A stretch of 64,000 nucleotides of DNA. It comes from Thiogranum sp. (GTDB lineage: Bacteria > Pseudomonadota > Gammaproteobacteria > DSM-19610). The DNA lies in the NCBI GenBank assembly GCA_030148805.1, contig JASBSS010000025.1:1-64000 (forward strand), read 5' to 3'. The position numbers were made by a program, and so were the translations under genes. Each line of letters opens with the position of its first letter. Within the stretch, counting starts at the first letter, position 1. The notes beneath the pieces were generated by a model. That model worked only from the letters and a program-made list of their open reading frames with translations. It did not search any database and was not told the origin of the DNA. Positions 49,104-58,405 of this stretch are shown piece by piece.

Positions 49104-49847
49104 ATGGGAAAATCCTCATACAGCGGCAGCCGGGTGATCGACAGTTTCGATTTCAAGCCCGGTCGCATCCTGGCGCGCAAGTACGAGGTCATCAAGCCGC
49201 TCGGCGCCGGCTGGGAAGGCGAGGTGTTTCTGGTGCGCGAACGGGCCACCGACATCGAGCGCGCAGTCAAGCTGTTCTATCCGCACCGCAACGCCGGCGA
49301 CCGCACGGCCAATTTCAACGCCCGCAAACTGCACAAGCTGCGCCACTGTCCGATCGCCATCCAGTACCACACGCGCGAGAGCATCACCTATCGCGCCACG
49401 CCCATCACCTTGCTGGTCTCGGAGTTCGTCGAAGGGGAGCTGTTGTCGAACTTCCTGCGTCGCCAGCCGGGCCGCAGGCTCACGCCCTTCCAGGGGCTGC
49501 ATCTGTTGCACGCGCTGACCACCGGCATCGAATGCATCCACCAGATGAAGGAATACCACGGCGACCTGCACACCGACAACATCATCGTGCGCCGCTACGG
49601 CCTGGGCTTCGACCTGAAACTGCTGGATTTCTATCATTGGGGCGCGCCCCGGCCGGAGAACATCCACGAGGACGTGCTCGATCTGATCCGCCTGCTCTAC
49701 GAAGCCCTCGGCGGACTCAAGCACTACAAGCACCAGCCGCCCGAGATCAAGGCCATCTGCCGCGGCCTGAAGCGGTCCCTGATTCTGAAGAACTTCCGGA
49801 CCGCCGGGCAGCTGCGCCAGTACCTGGAAACCATGGCATGGCAATAG
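49104..49847 (+). CDS. Serine/threonine protein kinase with DFY in place of DFG
   Basis: The 247-residue kinase has a Gly-loop (LGAGWEGEVFLV, 33-44), the ATP Lys in AVKLFYP (56), the catalytic loop YHGDLHTDN (Asp154, Asn159) and the metal Asp in LLDFYHWG (175), where DFG is DFY. It has no membrane segment and no sensor domain. Its stop overlaps the start of a PP2C phosphatase by 10 bases. It should phosphorylate unknown partners that the phosphatase resets. Confidence 0.85.
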   Translation: MGKSSYSGSRVIDSFDFKPGRILARKYEVIKPLGAGWEGEVFLVRERATDIERAVKLFYPHRNAGDRTANFNARKLHKLRHCPIAIQYHTRESITYRATPITLLVSEFVEGELLSNFLRRQPGRRLTPFQGLHLLHALTTGIECIHQMKEYHGDLHTDNIIVRRYGLGFDLKLLDFYHWGAPRPENIHEDVLDLIRLLYEALGGLKHYKHQPPEIKAICRGLKRSLILKNFRTAGQLRQYLETMAWQ

Positions 49848-50653
49848 CACTGGACAAGCCCCGGCTCTATCTCGGCGCCGATTGCGCGGACATCGAAAGC
49901 TACGCCATCGCCGGCGGCCACGTGTGTCTCTACACCCATCGCGCGCCCGACAAGGCCAGCGACAACGAAGACTCGATCGGGCTCATCCCGCGCGCCGACG
50001 GGCGCGCCGTGCTGGTGGTGGCCGACGGGCTGGGCGGCCTGCCGGCGGGCGACCAGGCCTCGTCCACGGCGGTGCGGCAACTGAGTCGCCAGGTCGGCGC
50101 CGCCGACGGCGAGGCGCCGGGGCTGCGCGAGGCGATTCTCGATGCGATCGAACAGGCCAACCGGCTGGTGATGGCGCAAGGACTCGGTTCCGGCACCACC
50201 TTCGCCGCGCTTGAAATCGACCGGGGCGCGGTGCGCCCCTACCACATCGGCGATTCGGAAATCCTGATCACCGGGCAGCGGGGCCGGATCAAGTACCAGA
50301 CCATCTCGCACTCGCCCGTGGGCTACGGGTTGGAGGCCGGGCTGATCGAGGCCGACGACGCCATTTTCCACGCCGAGCGCCACCTGGTGTCCAATATCAT
50401 CGGCAGCCCGGCGATGCGGGTGGAGATCGGGCCGCGCATCGCGCTGGCGCCGCGCGACACGCTGGTGCTGGCCAGCGACGGCCTGTTCGACAACATTCCC
50501 ATCGACGAACTGGTCAATCTGGTGCGCATCGGCCCGCTGCCACGGGCGGCACGTCACCTGCTGGAGATCTGTCAGGCGCGCATGCTGCAATCCTCGGAAG
50601 TCCGCCCGCACAAACCCGACGACCTGAGTTTCATCCTGTTTCGCCCCGCCTGA
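49838..50653 (+). CDS. PP2C-family protein phosphatase
   Basis: The 271-residue protein has the PP2C metal motifs: SDNEDSIGLI, VVADGLGGLPAGDQAS, HIGDSEILI, LASDGLFDN and the C-terminal DDLSFILF. It should remove Ser/Thr phosphate using Mn2+/Mg2+. ATG 49838 lies inside the kinase gene's last codons, so the two are translationally coupled. The frame extends upstream but that part is a kinase shadow. Confidence 0.92.
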   Translation: MAIALDKPRLYLGADCADIESYAIAGGHVCLYTHRAPDKASDNEDSIGLIPRADGRAVLVVADGLGGLPAGDQASSTAVRQLSRQVGAADGEAPGLREAILDAIEQANRLVMAQGLGSGTTFAALEIDRGAVRPYHIGDSEILITGQRGRIKYQTISHSPVGYGLEAGLIEADDAIFHAERHLVSNIIGSPAMRVEIGPRIALAPRDTLVLASDGLFDNIPIDELVNLVRIGPLPRAARHLLEICQARMLQSSEVRPHKPDDLSFILFRPA

Positions 50654-50683
50654 GCGCCTTCGCGGCGCTCGTGCAATATTTTT
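50652..50683 (+). terminator. Probable terminator of the kinase-phosphatase operon
   Basis: GAGCGCC (50652-50658) pairs with GGCGCTC (50664-50670) around a TTCGC loop, followed by an AT-rich run with TTTTT at 50679-50683. The stem overlaps the phosphatase stop codon. Confidence 0.6.
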
Positions 50684-50781
50684 GATCGTCGCGATCGATA
50701 TATTTCACTTTAATCCGCACGCCACAGCCCCTATATGTCTGCGCGTACGCCCCGCTCCCGTGGGCCCAACGAGTAGTCAGC

Positions 50782-51036
50782 ATGCCTAGAGTAAACACCA
50801 CGGAAACCCGCAACCGCAGGGACAAGAAACCCCGCACCGACGACGACGCGCTGCCGGCATCGGTCGACGAGAGTTGGGACGAGGACTATGACGACGGCTG
50901 GCTGGCGTCTGTTTCCCGGGAAAAGGAAAGCAGCCGCATCCAACGCCAGATGCGCGCCCGGCGCGAACTGGAACGCCTGCGCGACGAAAAACACCTGCGC
51001 CAGCAGATGGCCGACTGGCCGTTCGACGACTACTAG
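50782..51036 (+). CDS. Small charged protein, PA3496-like
   Basis: The 84-residue protein is acidic in the middle (SWDEDYDDGW) and has a basic amphipathic helix (RIQRQMRARRELERLRDEKH), ending WPFDDY. It resembles the PA3496 family, annotated as putative envelope-integrity proteins on weak evidence. There is no membrane segment. It converges on a LysR regulator gene with a four-base overlap. Confidence 0.65.
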   Translation: MPRVNTTETRNRRDKKPRTDDDALPASVDESWDEDYDDGWLASVSREKESSRIQRQMRARRELERLRDEKHLRQQMADWPFDDY

Positions 51037-51881
51037 GCGCCCGCGGCCGACAGCCACCCCAGGATCTTGTCGATCACCGGCTGGTGCGCGCCATTGACGG
51101 GGTAGACCGCGCTGGCCACCCGCTCGATCACCGGCGCGGCTTCCACCCGGTGGAGTCGACCGTCGCGCAGCTCCCGACGCACCATCGGCTCGGCCAGATA
51201 GGCCGAGCCGCCCTGGTCCAGCAGCAAGGCCCTGGCCATGCGCCCGAGTCCGACCCGGGCGCGCGGCGTGGGGATGTCGGGAAAGTGCTGCGCGTGGGTG
51301 ATGGCAAACGCGGTGCCCCAGTCGACCATCACGTAATCGCGCTCCAGCGCCTGGCGCGCCCCCAGCCCCGCCTGGGTCGAGACCATGATCAACGGCACCG
51401 GCAGCACCTGGATGACGTTCAGCGTGGGGCTATGCGGGGCATCGAACAGAAACGCCAGATCCAGCGTGCCGGCCTGGAGTTTGCGCAGCAGCGTCTCGGC
51501 GTCGTGGGCCTCGGCCACCAGGCCGATGTCCGGGCATTCGGCATAGACCCGGTGGGCCCATTCCTGCAAGGCGATATCCCACAGGCTGGGCAGCGCCGCC
51601 ACCGACAGCAGTTGCGGACCGCCTTCGCCCATGGCCATCTCCTGGCGCACCTGATTCCACGACGTGGTGATGTTCTCGGCGTGGCGCAACAGCTTCTGGC
51701 CGGCCGCGGTGAGTTGGATGTTGTTCCGATCGCGCGTGAACAGGCTTACCCCCAACGCCTCTTCGAGCAGCCGGATCCGTGCGCTGACCGCTGACTGGCT
51801 CAAGTGCAGGTTGCGCGCCGCCTGACCGAAGTGGCGGGTGCGGTGGATCTCCAGAAAGGTCTTCAGTAATTGGGTGTCCAT
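51033..51881 (-). CDS. LysR-family regulator, HdfR-like
   Basis: From ATG 51881 the 282-residue protein closely matches HdfR at its N-terminus (MDTQLLKTFLEIHRTRHFGQ, then LSQSAVSARIRLLEEALGV) with the winged helix at about 17-60, and a LysR effector-binding domain from about 90. HdfR represses the flagellar master operon in E. coli; no flagellar genes are here. The open frame upstream is a shadow. Confidence 0.88.
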   Translation of the reverse strand: MDTQLLKTFLEIHRTRHFGQAARNLHLSQSAVSARIRLLEEALGVSLFTRDRNNIQLTAAGQKLLRHAENITTSWNQVRQEMAMGEGGPQLLSVAALPSLWDIALQEWAHRVYAECPDIGLVAEAHDAETLLRKLQAGTLDLAFLFDAPHSPTLNVIQVLPVPLIMVSTQAGLGARQALERDYVMVDWGTAFAITHAQHFPDIPTPRARVGLGRMARALLLDQGGSAYLAEPMVRRELRDGRLHRVEAAPVIERVASAVYPVNGAHQPVIDKILGWLSAAGA

Positions 51882-51883
51882 GG

Positions 51884-53071
51884 TCACTCGAGGCGCGCGG
51901 CGGCGCCAGGATCCAGCGCCAGGAGACGTTCGGGCGCCGCCAGCGCGCCGATGCGCTCCGCTTGGGCGTAAAAGGCCGGCCAGTCGCCGTGCAGGCGTTC
52001 GAGCATAGCGCGAAACGCTTCCACGTAGCCATGGTAGACCGCCAGGGAACCGAGACCGGCGTTGTTCGTCAGCGCCTGCCGATCGGTTTCGGGAACCCGT
52101 TGCCCGCCCCACAACGCCTGCAGGGCGTGCCGACTGTCCTCGAGGATCCGCCGCTTGGCCGCGCGCATGGCCGCCGGCGGCAGATCGCTGGCGTACAGGC
52201 GTTGCAGGCGCGCGCGGCTGCGCTGCGCCAGCTGCGCCAGCCCGGCCTGGCGTTGCCGCGCCCGCCGGTAGACGGCCAGGCCCGCGTCATCGCCGCGGTG
52301 CGCCAACCACAGCTCGACCCCGGCCTGTTCCACCGCGGTGGCGAAGGATTCGTTGAAGGCGGTGTCGCCGGGTACGTACACCCGCGCATGCGCCAGTTCG
52401 TGAAAGATCAGACCGGCGAGTTGCGCATCCGGCCAGTCGATGACGGTGTTGAGCAGCGGGTCGTCGAACCACCCCAGGGTGGAGTACGCCGGCACCGGCG
52501 CGACGAAGACATCATAGCCCGCGGCGCGCAGCCGCCCGGCCTCGCGCGCCAGCATGGCGCGATCGAAATAACCGCGGTAGGCCACGCAACCGGCCACGGG
52601 GTAGCACCAGGTCTTGAGCTCGACGGAAAACTCCGGCGCGGCGTACAGGGCCATCAGCGCGTAGTCGCGGCCGAGATCGGCATAGTAGGTGAAACTGCCC
52701 GCGGCGGGCAGCGCCAGGACCCGACGGGCAAAGCCTCTGATCTCTCCGACCCGGGTCAGGCGCGCGCGCAACTCGGTGTTGCGGCTGTCGTCGGCCAGCA
52801 GATCGTCGATCGCCTGACGCCGGCTGACGATATCCATCTGGCCGAGCGCCGACTGACGATAATAGGCCAGCTCCGCGCAACCGGTCAGGCCGAGCGCCAG
52901 ACACCCGCCCAGGAGCACCCCCACCCGCCGCCGCGGTGGCCTACAAGTGCGCCGTGGCCAGGCGCGCCACAGCGGCCGCCCGGCTTGGGCAACGGCGCCT
53001 GGGCTGGAGCTTGCAGGAGAACGCGGTGGCGACATGCGGCGAGTCTGCACCGAAGATCGGAGTGAGGTCAA
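51884..53071 (-). CDS. Putative lipoprotein aminopeptidase (PF10023-like)
   Basis: The frame encodes up to 395 residues. A lipobox (LALGLTGCAE) near residue 65 follows an Arg-rich stretch, so the true start is downstream of ATG 53071, perhaps a GTG near 52924 or a start a little before it. The body carries the zinc-peptidase motif GLIFHELAHARVYVP (HExxH) with a downstream Glu in FNESFATAVEQ. It is probably a periplasmic-face membrane-anchored metallopeptidase. It lies two bases upstream of the LysR gene. Confidence 0.8.
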   Translation of the reverse strand: MTSLRSSVQTRRMSPPRSPASSSPGAVAQAGRPLWRAWPRRTCRPPRRRVGVLLGGCLALGLTGCAELAYYRQSALGQMDIVSRRQAIDDLLADDSRNTELRARLTRVGEIRGFARRVLALPAAGSFTYYADLGRDYALMALYAAPEFSVELKTWCYPVAGCVAYRGYFDRAMLAREAGRLRAAGYDVFVAPVPAYSTLGWFDDPLLNTVIDWPDAQLAGLIFHELAHARVYVPGDTAFNESFATAVEQAGVELWLAHRGDDAGLAVYRRARQRQAGLAQLAQRSRARLQRLYASDLPPAAMRAAKRRILEDSRHALQALWGGQRVPETDRQALTNNAGLGSLAVYHGYVEAFRAMLERLHGDWPAFYAQAERIGALAAPERLLALDPGAAARLE

Positions 53072-53097
53072 ACGCGCCGGTCAGAGCCCCGAAAAGC

Positions 53098-53123
53098 CAC
53101 GCCCCCGCGTGGGCGGGGGCGTG
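53098..53123 (-). terminator. Possible terminator of adk
   Basis: CACGCCCCC (53098-53106) pairs with GGGGGCGTG (53115-53123). On the reverse strand the stem is followed by GCTTTTC, a short T-run, 30 bases after the adk stop. Confidence 0.5.
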
Positions 53124-53152
53124 CAGGGATCGATGGCGAAAACCGCTCGGGG

Positions 53153-53788
53153 TTACAGATTGTCCTTGATGGTCTGCACCACGACATCGCTGGAGGTCGC
53201 GTTGATGTCGATCAGCTTGCCCTCCTTGCGGTAGTAGTCGACCAGCGGCGCGGTCTTCTCGTTATACACATCCAGACGATTGGAGATGGCTTCCTCGGCC
53301 TCGTCGTCGCGCTGCACCACTGCGGCGCCGCATTCATCGCACACACCCTCGACCTTGGTGGGCTTGCTCTTCACGTTATAAATCGCGCCGCAGCCGGTGC
53401 AGGTACGGCGGGTCGTCAGACGGTCGAGGATGACCTCGCGCGGCACGTCCAGATTCACCGCCATGTCCAGCTCGATACCCAGGCGCGCCAGCAGCGCCTT
53501 GAGCGCCTCGGCCTGGGGGATGGTGCGCGGGAAACCGTCGAGCAGAAAACCGTTGGCGCAGTCGGCCTCCTGCAGGCGCTCTTCCATGATGCCCATGATC
53601 AGATCGTCGGGCACCAGATCGCCGGCGTCCATGAAGGCCTTGGCCTTCTTGCCCAGGTCGGTTCCAGCGGCCACCGCGCCGCGCAGGATGTCACCGGTGG
53701 AGATCTGCACCGAACCGTCGACCTCGGTCAACATTTTCGCCACCGTGCCCTTGCCGGCCCCCGGCGCACCCAAAAGAATCAATTTCAC
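53153..53788 (-). CDS. adk: Adenylate kinase
   Basis: The 211-residue enzyme starts at GTG 53788 (GGAG eight bases upstream): VKLILLGAPGAGKGTVAKML with the P-loop at 7-15. It has GFLLDGFPRTIPQAEAL and a zinc-type lid (RRTCTGCGAIYNV and VCDECGAAV), four Cys rather than the E. coli hydrogen-bonded lid. It interconverts ATP, ADP and AMP. The frame upstream of the GTG is not used. Confidence 0.97.
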   Translation of the reverse strand: MKLILLGAPGAGKGTVAKMLTEVDGSVQISTGDILRGAVAAGTDLGKKAKAFMDAGDLVPDDLIMGIMEERLQEADCANGFLLDGFPRTIPQAEALKALLARLGIELDMAVNLDVPREVILDRLTTRRTCTGCGAIYNVKSKPTKVEGVCDECGAAVVQRDDEAEEAISNRLDVYNEKTAPLVDYYRKEGKLIDINATSSDVVVQTIKDNL

Positions 53789-54012
53789 GAAATCTACTCC
53801 TCTGATCAGTAAGAAAAATCCGCGGCAGCGCCCCACCCGCGACAGCGCCGGCCAAAGGGCGCTATTCTGCGGCACTCACACGGCGCAATCAATTGCCTGT
53901 TCAAGCCGTTAAAAATAAAGTAAATTTACCCCAGCAACAAAAACCCGTCTCAGACTCCAGTGCGTCTAGGCAAGGAATCCACCGCCAGCGAGCAGAAAAC
54001 AAACAACATCCG

Positions 54013-55452
54013 ATGCAAGTCTCCACCCATACCAAGCTGTTCTTCAGCCATCTGCTCGCCGTGGTTCTGGTCTCGGGCAGTATCGGCACCTATTTCTACG
54101 CCTCGGCGATCGACAACCTGCGCTACAGCCTGCAATCGCGCCTGCTCAACAGCGCGGCGATGCTGAGCGAAGTGTTTTCCGCCGCCGATCTGGCCCCGTT
54201 GCGCAGCGAGGCCGACACCGCCCTGCCGGTCTATGCCCGGCTGACCGAGCGGCTGCGCAAGCTCGCCAACACCAACCCGGACATCGCCTTCGTCTACATC
54301 ATGCGCAAGGTCGGCGACCAGGCGGTGTTCGTGCTCGACTCCGACCCGGCGCAACCGGCGCTGCCCGGCGAGGTCTATCAGCAGCAACTGCCCGCCCTGA
54401 TGCGCGGCTTCGACCGGCCGTCGGTCGATGCCCAGATCACCACCGACAAATGGGGCAGCTTCCTCTCGGGCTATGCGCCGCTGCACGACGGCCGGGGCGA
54501 ATATCTCATCGGCCTGGACATGAAAGCCGACGAGGTGGCCGGCAAGATGTATCAGCTCAAGCAGGCCGGGGTGATCTCGCTGGTGGTCTCGCTGCTGCTG
54601 GCAGTGTTGTTTTCCGGCCTGCTGGCGCGCCATTTCAATTCGCGTATCCACAAGCTGATGAAACGCTGCAACGAAATCGCCCGCACCCAGCTCAGACCCA
54701 GCGGCGTTCAGCGCAGCGGCGACGAGCTCTACCGCCTCGGCCAGACCGTCGAGGCGATGGCCGAGCATCTCGAGCGCAGCCGCCAACAAAGCGAACAGGT
54801 CCAGCGCGAACTCGAAGCCAGCCAGCAGGAGCTGGAGGCGCGGGTGCAACAGCGCACCGCGGAGCTGCTCACCGCCAACGAGAAACTGCGCGAGGAGATC
54901 CGCGAGCGCGAACGCATCGAGGCGGTGCTGCAACAGACCGCCCGCACCGACTATCTGACCCAGCTGCCCAACCGACGGGCGATGATCCAGATGCTGGACA
55001 AGGAAGCGGCCCGCTACGAACGCTCGCCCAACCCCTTCTCGCTGGTGTTGCTCGATATCGACCACTTCAAGCATATCAACGATTCCTTCGGTCACGACGG
55101 CGGCGACGAAGTGCTGGTGAACATCGCCGAGCGGATGCGCGCCTGGATGCGCGAGAAAGACGTGCTGGCGCGCTGGGGCGGCGAGGAGTTCCTGATCCTG
55201 CTGAGCGACACCGACGTCGACCGCGCCAGCGATCAGGCCGAGCGCCTGCGCGCCGCCATCGAGGCGGAGACCTTCGTCCTGCAGCAGGGCGAGACCCGCA
55301 TCACCGCCAGCCTGGGCGTGGCCGGCTATACCCCGCAACAGGAGATCGACGGGTGCATCAAGGACGCCGACGTGGCGCTGTATCGCGCCAAATCCAGCGG
55401 CCGCAACCGGGTGGTCACCCATCGTCCGTCGGATATCCCCTATGGCACCTGA
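54013..55452 (+). CDS. Membrane diguanylate cyclase
   Basis: From ATG 54013 the 479-residue protein has a membrane helix (about 10-32), an extracytoplasmic sensor region, a second helix (about 190-210), a HAMP-like linker, a coiled coil and a GGDEF domain. The active site reads WGGEEF (GGEEF, 389-393) with an RxxD inhibitory site five residues earlier (REKD, 380-383). It makes cyclic-di-GMP. The start is uncertain (no strong Shine-Dalgarno; the frame opens at 53893). Confidence 0.92.
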   Translation: MQVSTHTKLFFSHLLAVVLVSGSIGTYFYASAIDNLRYSLQSRLLNSAAMLSEVFSAADLAPLRSEADTALPVYARLTERLRKLANTNPDIAFVYIMRKVGDQAVFVLDSDPAQPALPGEVYQQQLPALMRGFDRPSVDAQITTDKWGSFLSGYAPLHDGRGEYLIGLDMKADEVAGKMYQLKQAGVISLVVSLLLAVLFSGLLARHFNSRIHKLMKRCNEIARTQLRPSGVQRSGDELYRLGQTVEAMAEHLERSRQQSEQVQRELEASQQELEARVQQRTAELLTANEKLREEIRERERIEAVLQQTARTDYLTQLPNRRAMIQMLDKEAARYERSPNPFSLVLLDIDHFKHINDSFGHDGGDEVLVNIAERMRAWMREKDVLARWGGEEFLILLSDTDVDRASDQAERLRAAIEAETFVLQQGETRITASLGVAGYTPQQEIDGCIKDADVALYRAKSSGRNRVVTHRPSDIPYGT

Positions 55453-55478
55453 GACGGAGCGCGTCCATACTGCCTAGC

Positions 55479-58040
55479 ATGATGCTCTCGCGCCGCTCCG
55501 CCCAGATCCTGCTGCTCGTCGTCGTCCTGCTCGCTGGCCTGCTGTTTCTCGCCACCCCGCTGCTGATCAAGCATTTCGCGCTCCAGTGGCTGCGAGACAA
55601 CGGCGGCGAGCAGGTCAGCGTCGAGGCCGTCGCGCTCAACCCTTTCACCGGCCGCCTGGAGCTGCGGGGCCTGGAGGTCAAGGTCGACGACACCACCACC
55701 CTGGCCTTCGACTCGGCCGAGGTCAACGCCGCCTGGTGGCCCCTGCTGCACAAACAGCTGGAACTGCAGTCACTGGCACTGCACGAGCTGACCCTTGTGA
55801 TCGACCGGCGGGCACCACAGCCGCGCATCGGCGGCATCCGCCTGCCCGAGCCCAAGGACGAGCCCCAAGCGGACAACCCCTGGAGCGCCGGCCTGGACAC
55901 CCTGGTGTTGCACGACGTCAAGCTGCGCTACCTCGACGACCAGCTCGACCTGACGCTGGATCTGAAGCAGCTGCAACTCGATCGCCTGGCCCAGTGGACG
56001 CCGGAAACCGCCACCCCGATCGAGGCGCAGGGATCGCTCAACCAGGCCAGCTTCCAGTTGCGCGGCGAGATCGCGCCGTTGGCGAAACGGCCGCGCTACG
56101 ACCTGCGGCTGCAACTCGATGCCCTGCCGCTGGCGCCCTTCGCCCGCTTGCTGGCGCAACCGACCGAGCGCCTCGCCGGCGCCCTGTCCTACGATGGCAA
56201 ACTGCACTACGAGCAGCAACCAGGCGACGGGTTCGAGCTGCGCCACAGCGGCGCGCTGCGCCTGCAGGCACTGGATCTGGCGCTGCGCCAGCCGGCGCTG
56301 GCGATCAAGACCCAGAGCGCGCGCCTGGACAGCGAGCTGGCGGTGACGCGCACGTCGCAGGCACAGTTTCAACTCAGCGGCGAGGTGCAGGCCGAAGGCC
56401 TCGACGTGGCCACGCTCGACGGCGCCTTGCAGTTGCTGGCCAGCGACAAGCTGCGCATCGCCGGCCTGAAGGTCGCCGCGGCCGACGACCTGAGCTTTGA
56501 GAAACTGGAGGCCGACCAACTCACCCTGGCGCACCAGCCCGGCAAAGTGCCCGTGACCCTGCTTCGGGCCGGCAAGCTGGATCTCGGCAAGCTCGCCCTG
56601 AAAGATCGGCGCCTGCGAATCGACACCATCAGGTTGAAGGAGATGACCAACCAGCTGTACCGCGACGCCGACGGCACCTGGCAGGCGGTGGCCATCGGCA
56701 AGCGCATCAGCGCCCTGGGCGAACCGGCGGCGAAGGTCAAGGCCGAAGTCGACGCGGCGGTGACCACACCCAAGGAGGCCGCGCAGGGAGAGGGAGAGTC
56801 CGGGGCGACCGATGCGGCGGCCGGTGAAGCCAGCGACGACTCAACCCCGCCACAAGGCGCAACGCAGCAACAGACACCAGCCGGGGAACCGCAACCGACA
56901 ATGACCTTTCGTATCGGGAAGATTGCGGTCGAAGGCGAAAGCCACGTCAAATTGCGCGACGACGCGATCAAGCCGGGCCTGGATACCGATATCGCCATCA
57001 AGACCCTGCAACTGGAATCGCTGGACTCCGGCGCGCCCGAACAGCCCAGCCCGTTCGAGCTGAAAGCCACCGTGGACACACGGACCGACCTGTCCGTGCA
57101 GGGCACGCTGCGGCCGTTCCTGCGGCCTCCCGGTGGCGACCTGGAAGCGCGCATCCGCGCGCTCGACCTGCCGCCGCTGTCGCCCTACGCACGCGCAAGC
57201 CTGGGCCTCAACCTGAAAAGCGGCACCCTCGACGCCGACATCGACCTGAAAAGCGACAGCGACAAGCTCGACGGCCGGATCAAACTCGACCTCTACCGCC
57301 TGGGGGTGGAAAACACCGGGGGCGACAACAGCCTGCAAAGCCGCCTGCCGGTACCGATCAATGTCGCGCTGGACACCTTGCGCGACGGCAACGACACCAT
57401 TTCGCTGAAGATCCCCGTCAGCGGCAACCCGGCCAAACCCGACTTCGACATCGACAACCTGATCGCCAAGGCGCTCGCCGACGGTCTGCAGAAAGGCACC
57501 CTCACCTATCTGACGTTGGCACTGCAGCCGTATGGCGCGATCGTCATGGCCGCGCGCTATGCCGGCGAACAGATCAACAAGGTGCGCCTCAACCCCGTGA
57601 CCTTCGCCGCCGGCAAGAGCGACCTCGACGACCAGGCGCGCGATTATCTGTCCAAGGTCGCCAAGGTGATGGATGACCGCCCCAAGCTGACGGTGAAAGT
57701 GTGCGGCGTGGCGGTGAACGACGACCTGGCGTATCTGAAACAACAGAACGCAGCGGCCGCGCAGAACCCGAGCACCGGCAGCCCTGGCGCCAACCCCAGC
57801 GTCGGAGGCAATACGACCGGAGGCGCCAACCCAGACGCCACCGCCAACTCGCAGCAGGTCACTCCCGCCGAAGCCTACCAGGCCCAGTTGGGCAAGCTGG
57901 CGGAACGCCGCGCCAACAGCGTGCGCGACTATCTGGTCAACAAATACAAGACCAAGGCCAGTCATCTGGTGAGTTGTCAGCCGCGCATCGAAACCGCTAC
58001 CGAGGGCGCCTCGAAACCGCGCACCGACCTGCTGCTCTGA
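55479..58040 (+). CDS. Large AsmA/DUF748-type envelope protein with OmpA-like end
   Basis: The 853-residue protein has one N-terminal membrane helix (about 9-28) followed by AsmA-like repeats (VEAVALNPFTGRLELRGLEV). A Thr/Gly/Gln-rich linker lies near 425-460. The C-terminus (FAAGKSDLDDQARDYLSKVA, RRANSVRDYLVNKY) is OmpA-like, interrupted by a Gly/Asn/Pro-rich insert around 760-790. Relatives bridge inner and outer membranes and help lipid transport. ATG 55479 is 26 bases after the cyclase. Confidence 0.85.
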   Translation: MMLSRRSAQILLLVVVLLAGLLFLATPLLIKHFALQWLRDNGGEQVSVEAVALNPFTGRLELRGLEVKVDDTTTLAFDSAEVNAAWWPLLHKQLELQSLALHELTLVIDRRAPQPRIGGIRLPEPKDEPQADNPWSAGLDTLVLHDVKLRYLDDQLDLTLDLKQLQLDRLAQWTPETATPIEAQGSLNQASFQLRGEIAPLAKRPRYDLRLQLDALPLAPFARLLAQPTERLAGALSYDGKLHYEQQPGDGFELRHSGALRLQALDLALRQPALAIKTQSARLDSELAVTRTSQAQFQLSGEVQAEGLDVATLDGALQLLASDKLRIAGLKVAAADDLSFEKLEADQLTLAHQPGKVPVTLLRAGKLDLGKLALKDRRLRIDTIRLKEMTNQLYRDADGTWQAVAIGKRISALGEPAAKVKAEVDAAVTTPKEAAQGEGESGATDAAAGEASDDSTPPQGATQQQTPAGEPQPTMTFRIGKIAVEGESHVKLRDDAIKPGLDTDIAIKTLQLESLDSGAPEQPSPFELKATVDTRTDLSVQGTLRPFLRPPGGDLEARIRALDLPPLSPYARASLGLNLKSGTLDADIDLKSDSDKLDGRIKLDLYRLGVENTGGDNSLQSRLPVPINVALDTLRDGNDTISLKIPVSGNPAKPDFDIDNLIAKALADGLQKGTLTYLTLALQPYGAIVMAARYAGEQINKVRLNPVTFAAGKSDLDDQARDYLSKVAKVMDDRPKLTVKVCGVAVNDDLAYLKQQNAAAAQNPSTGSPGANPSVGGNTTGGANPDATANSQQVTPAEAYQAQLGKLAERRANSVRDYLVNKYKTKASHLVSCQPRIETATEGASKPRTDLLL

Positions 58041-58172
58041 CGCTGATCGATCGCTTTCCTGTCGCCCCGCCCGACGGCTGGCAGCGCGCTTCGCCACCGC
58101 TCGCTGCCAGGGCCATGGCGCGAGGCAACATCTTTTGTTAGTTCATACACCGGCGCGCACCTCTATCATCAT

Positions 58173-58200
58173 GCCACGGGATCCCCGCCCGCCCCGTGGC
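58173..58200 (+). repeat. Hairpin upstream of the octanucleotide array
   Basis: GCCACGGG (58173-58180) pairs with CCCGTGGC (58193-58200) around an 12-base loop. No T-run follows, so termination is unlikely. It is 25 bases before a tandem array. Confidence 0.5.
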
Positions 58201-58225
58201 CCAACGGCTCAGGAGGTCGCCACCT

Positions 58226-58329
58226 CGGCTGTTCGGCTGTTCGGCTGTTCGGCTGTTCGGCTGTTCGGCTGTTCGGCTGTTCGGCTGTTCGGCTGTTCGG
58301 CTGTTCGGCTGTTCGGCTGTTCGGCTGTT
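58226..58329 (+). repeat. Octanucleotide tandem array, 13 copies of CGGCTGTT
   Basis: Thirteen uninterrupted copies of CGGCTGTT span 58226-58329 (104 bases), followed by a partial unit. Eight is not a multiple of three, and each plus-strand frame reads through the array as repeats of AVRLFGCS. It lies 77 bases before the next gene's start. Confidence 0.97.
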
Positions 58330-58405
58330 CGGCGGGTCATCGTACGCAGACGTCGCCGGCGGGCGAACCTATCCCCGGCGGCACGCAACTTTGGGAAAAT
58401 GAACC

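Noticed and set aside
54450-58040. 1196-codon version of the AsmA-like protein
   Set aside because: The first 343 codons overlap the diguanylate cyclase in another frame and show no motif.
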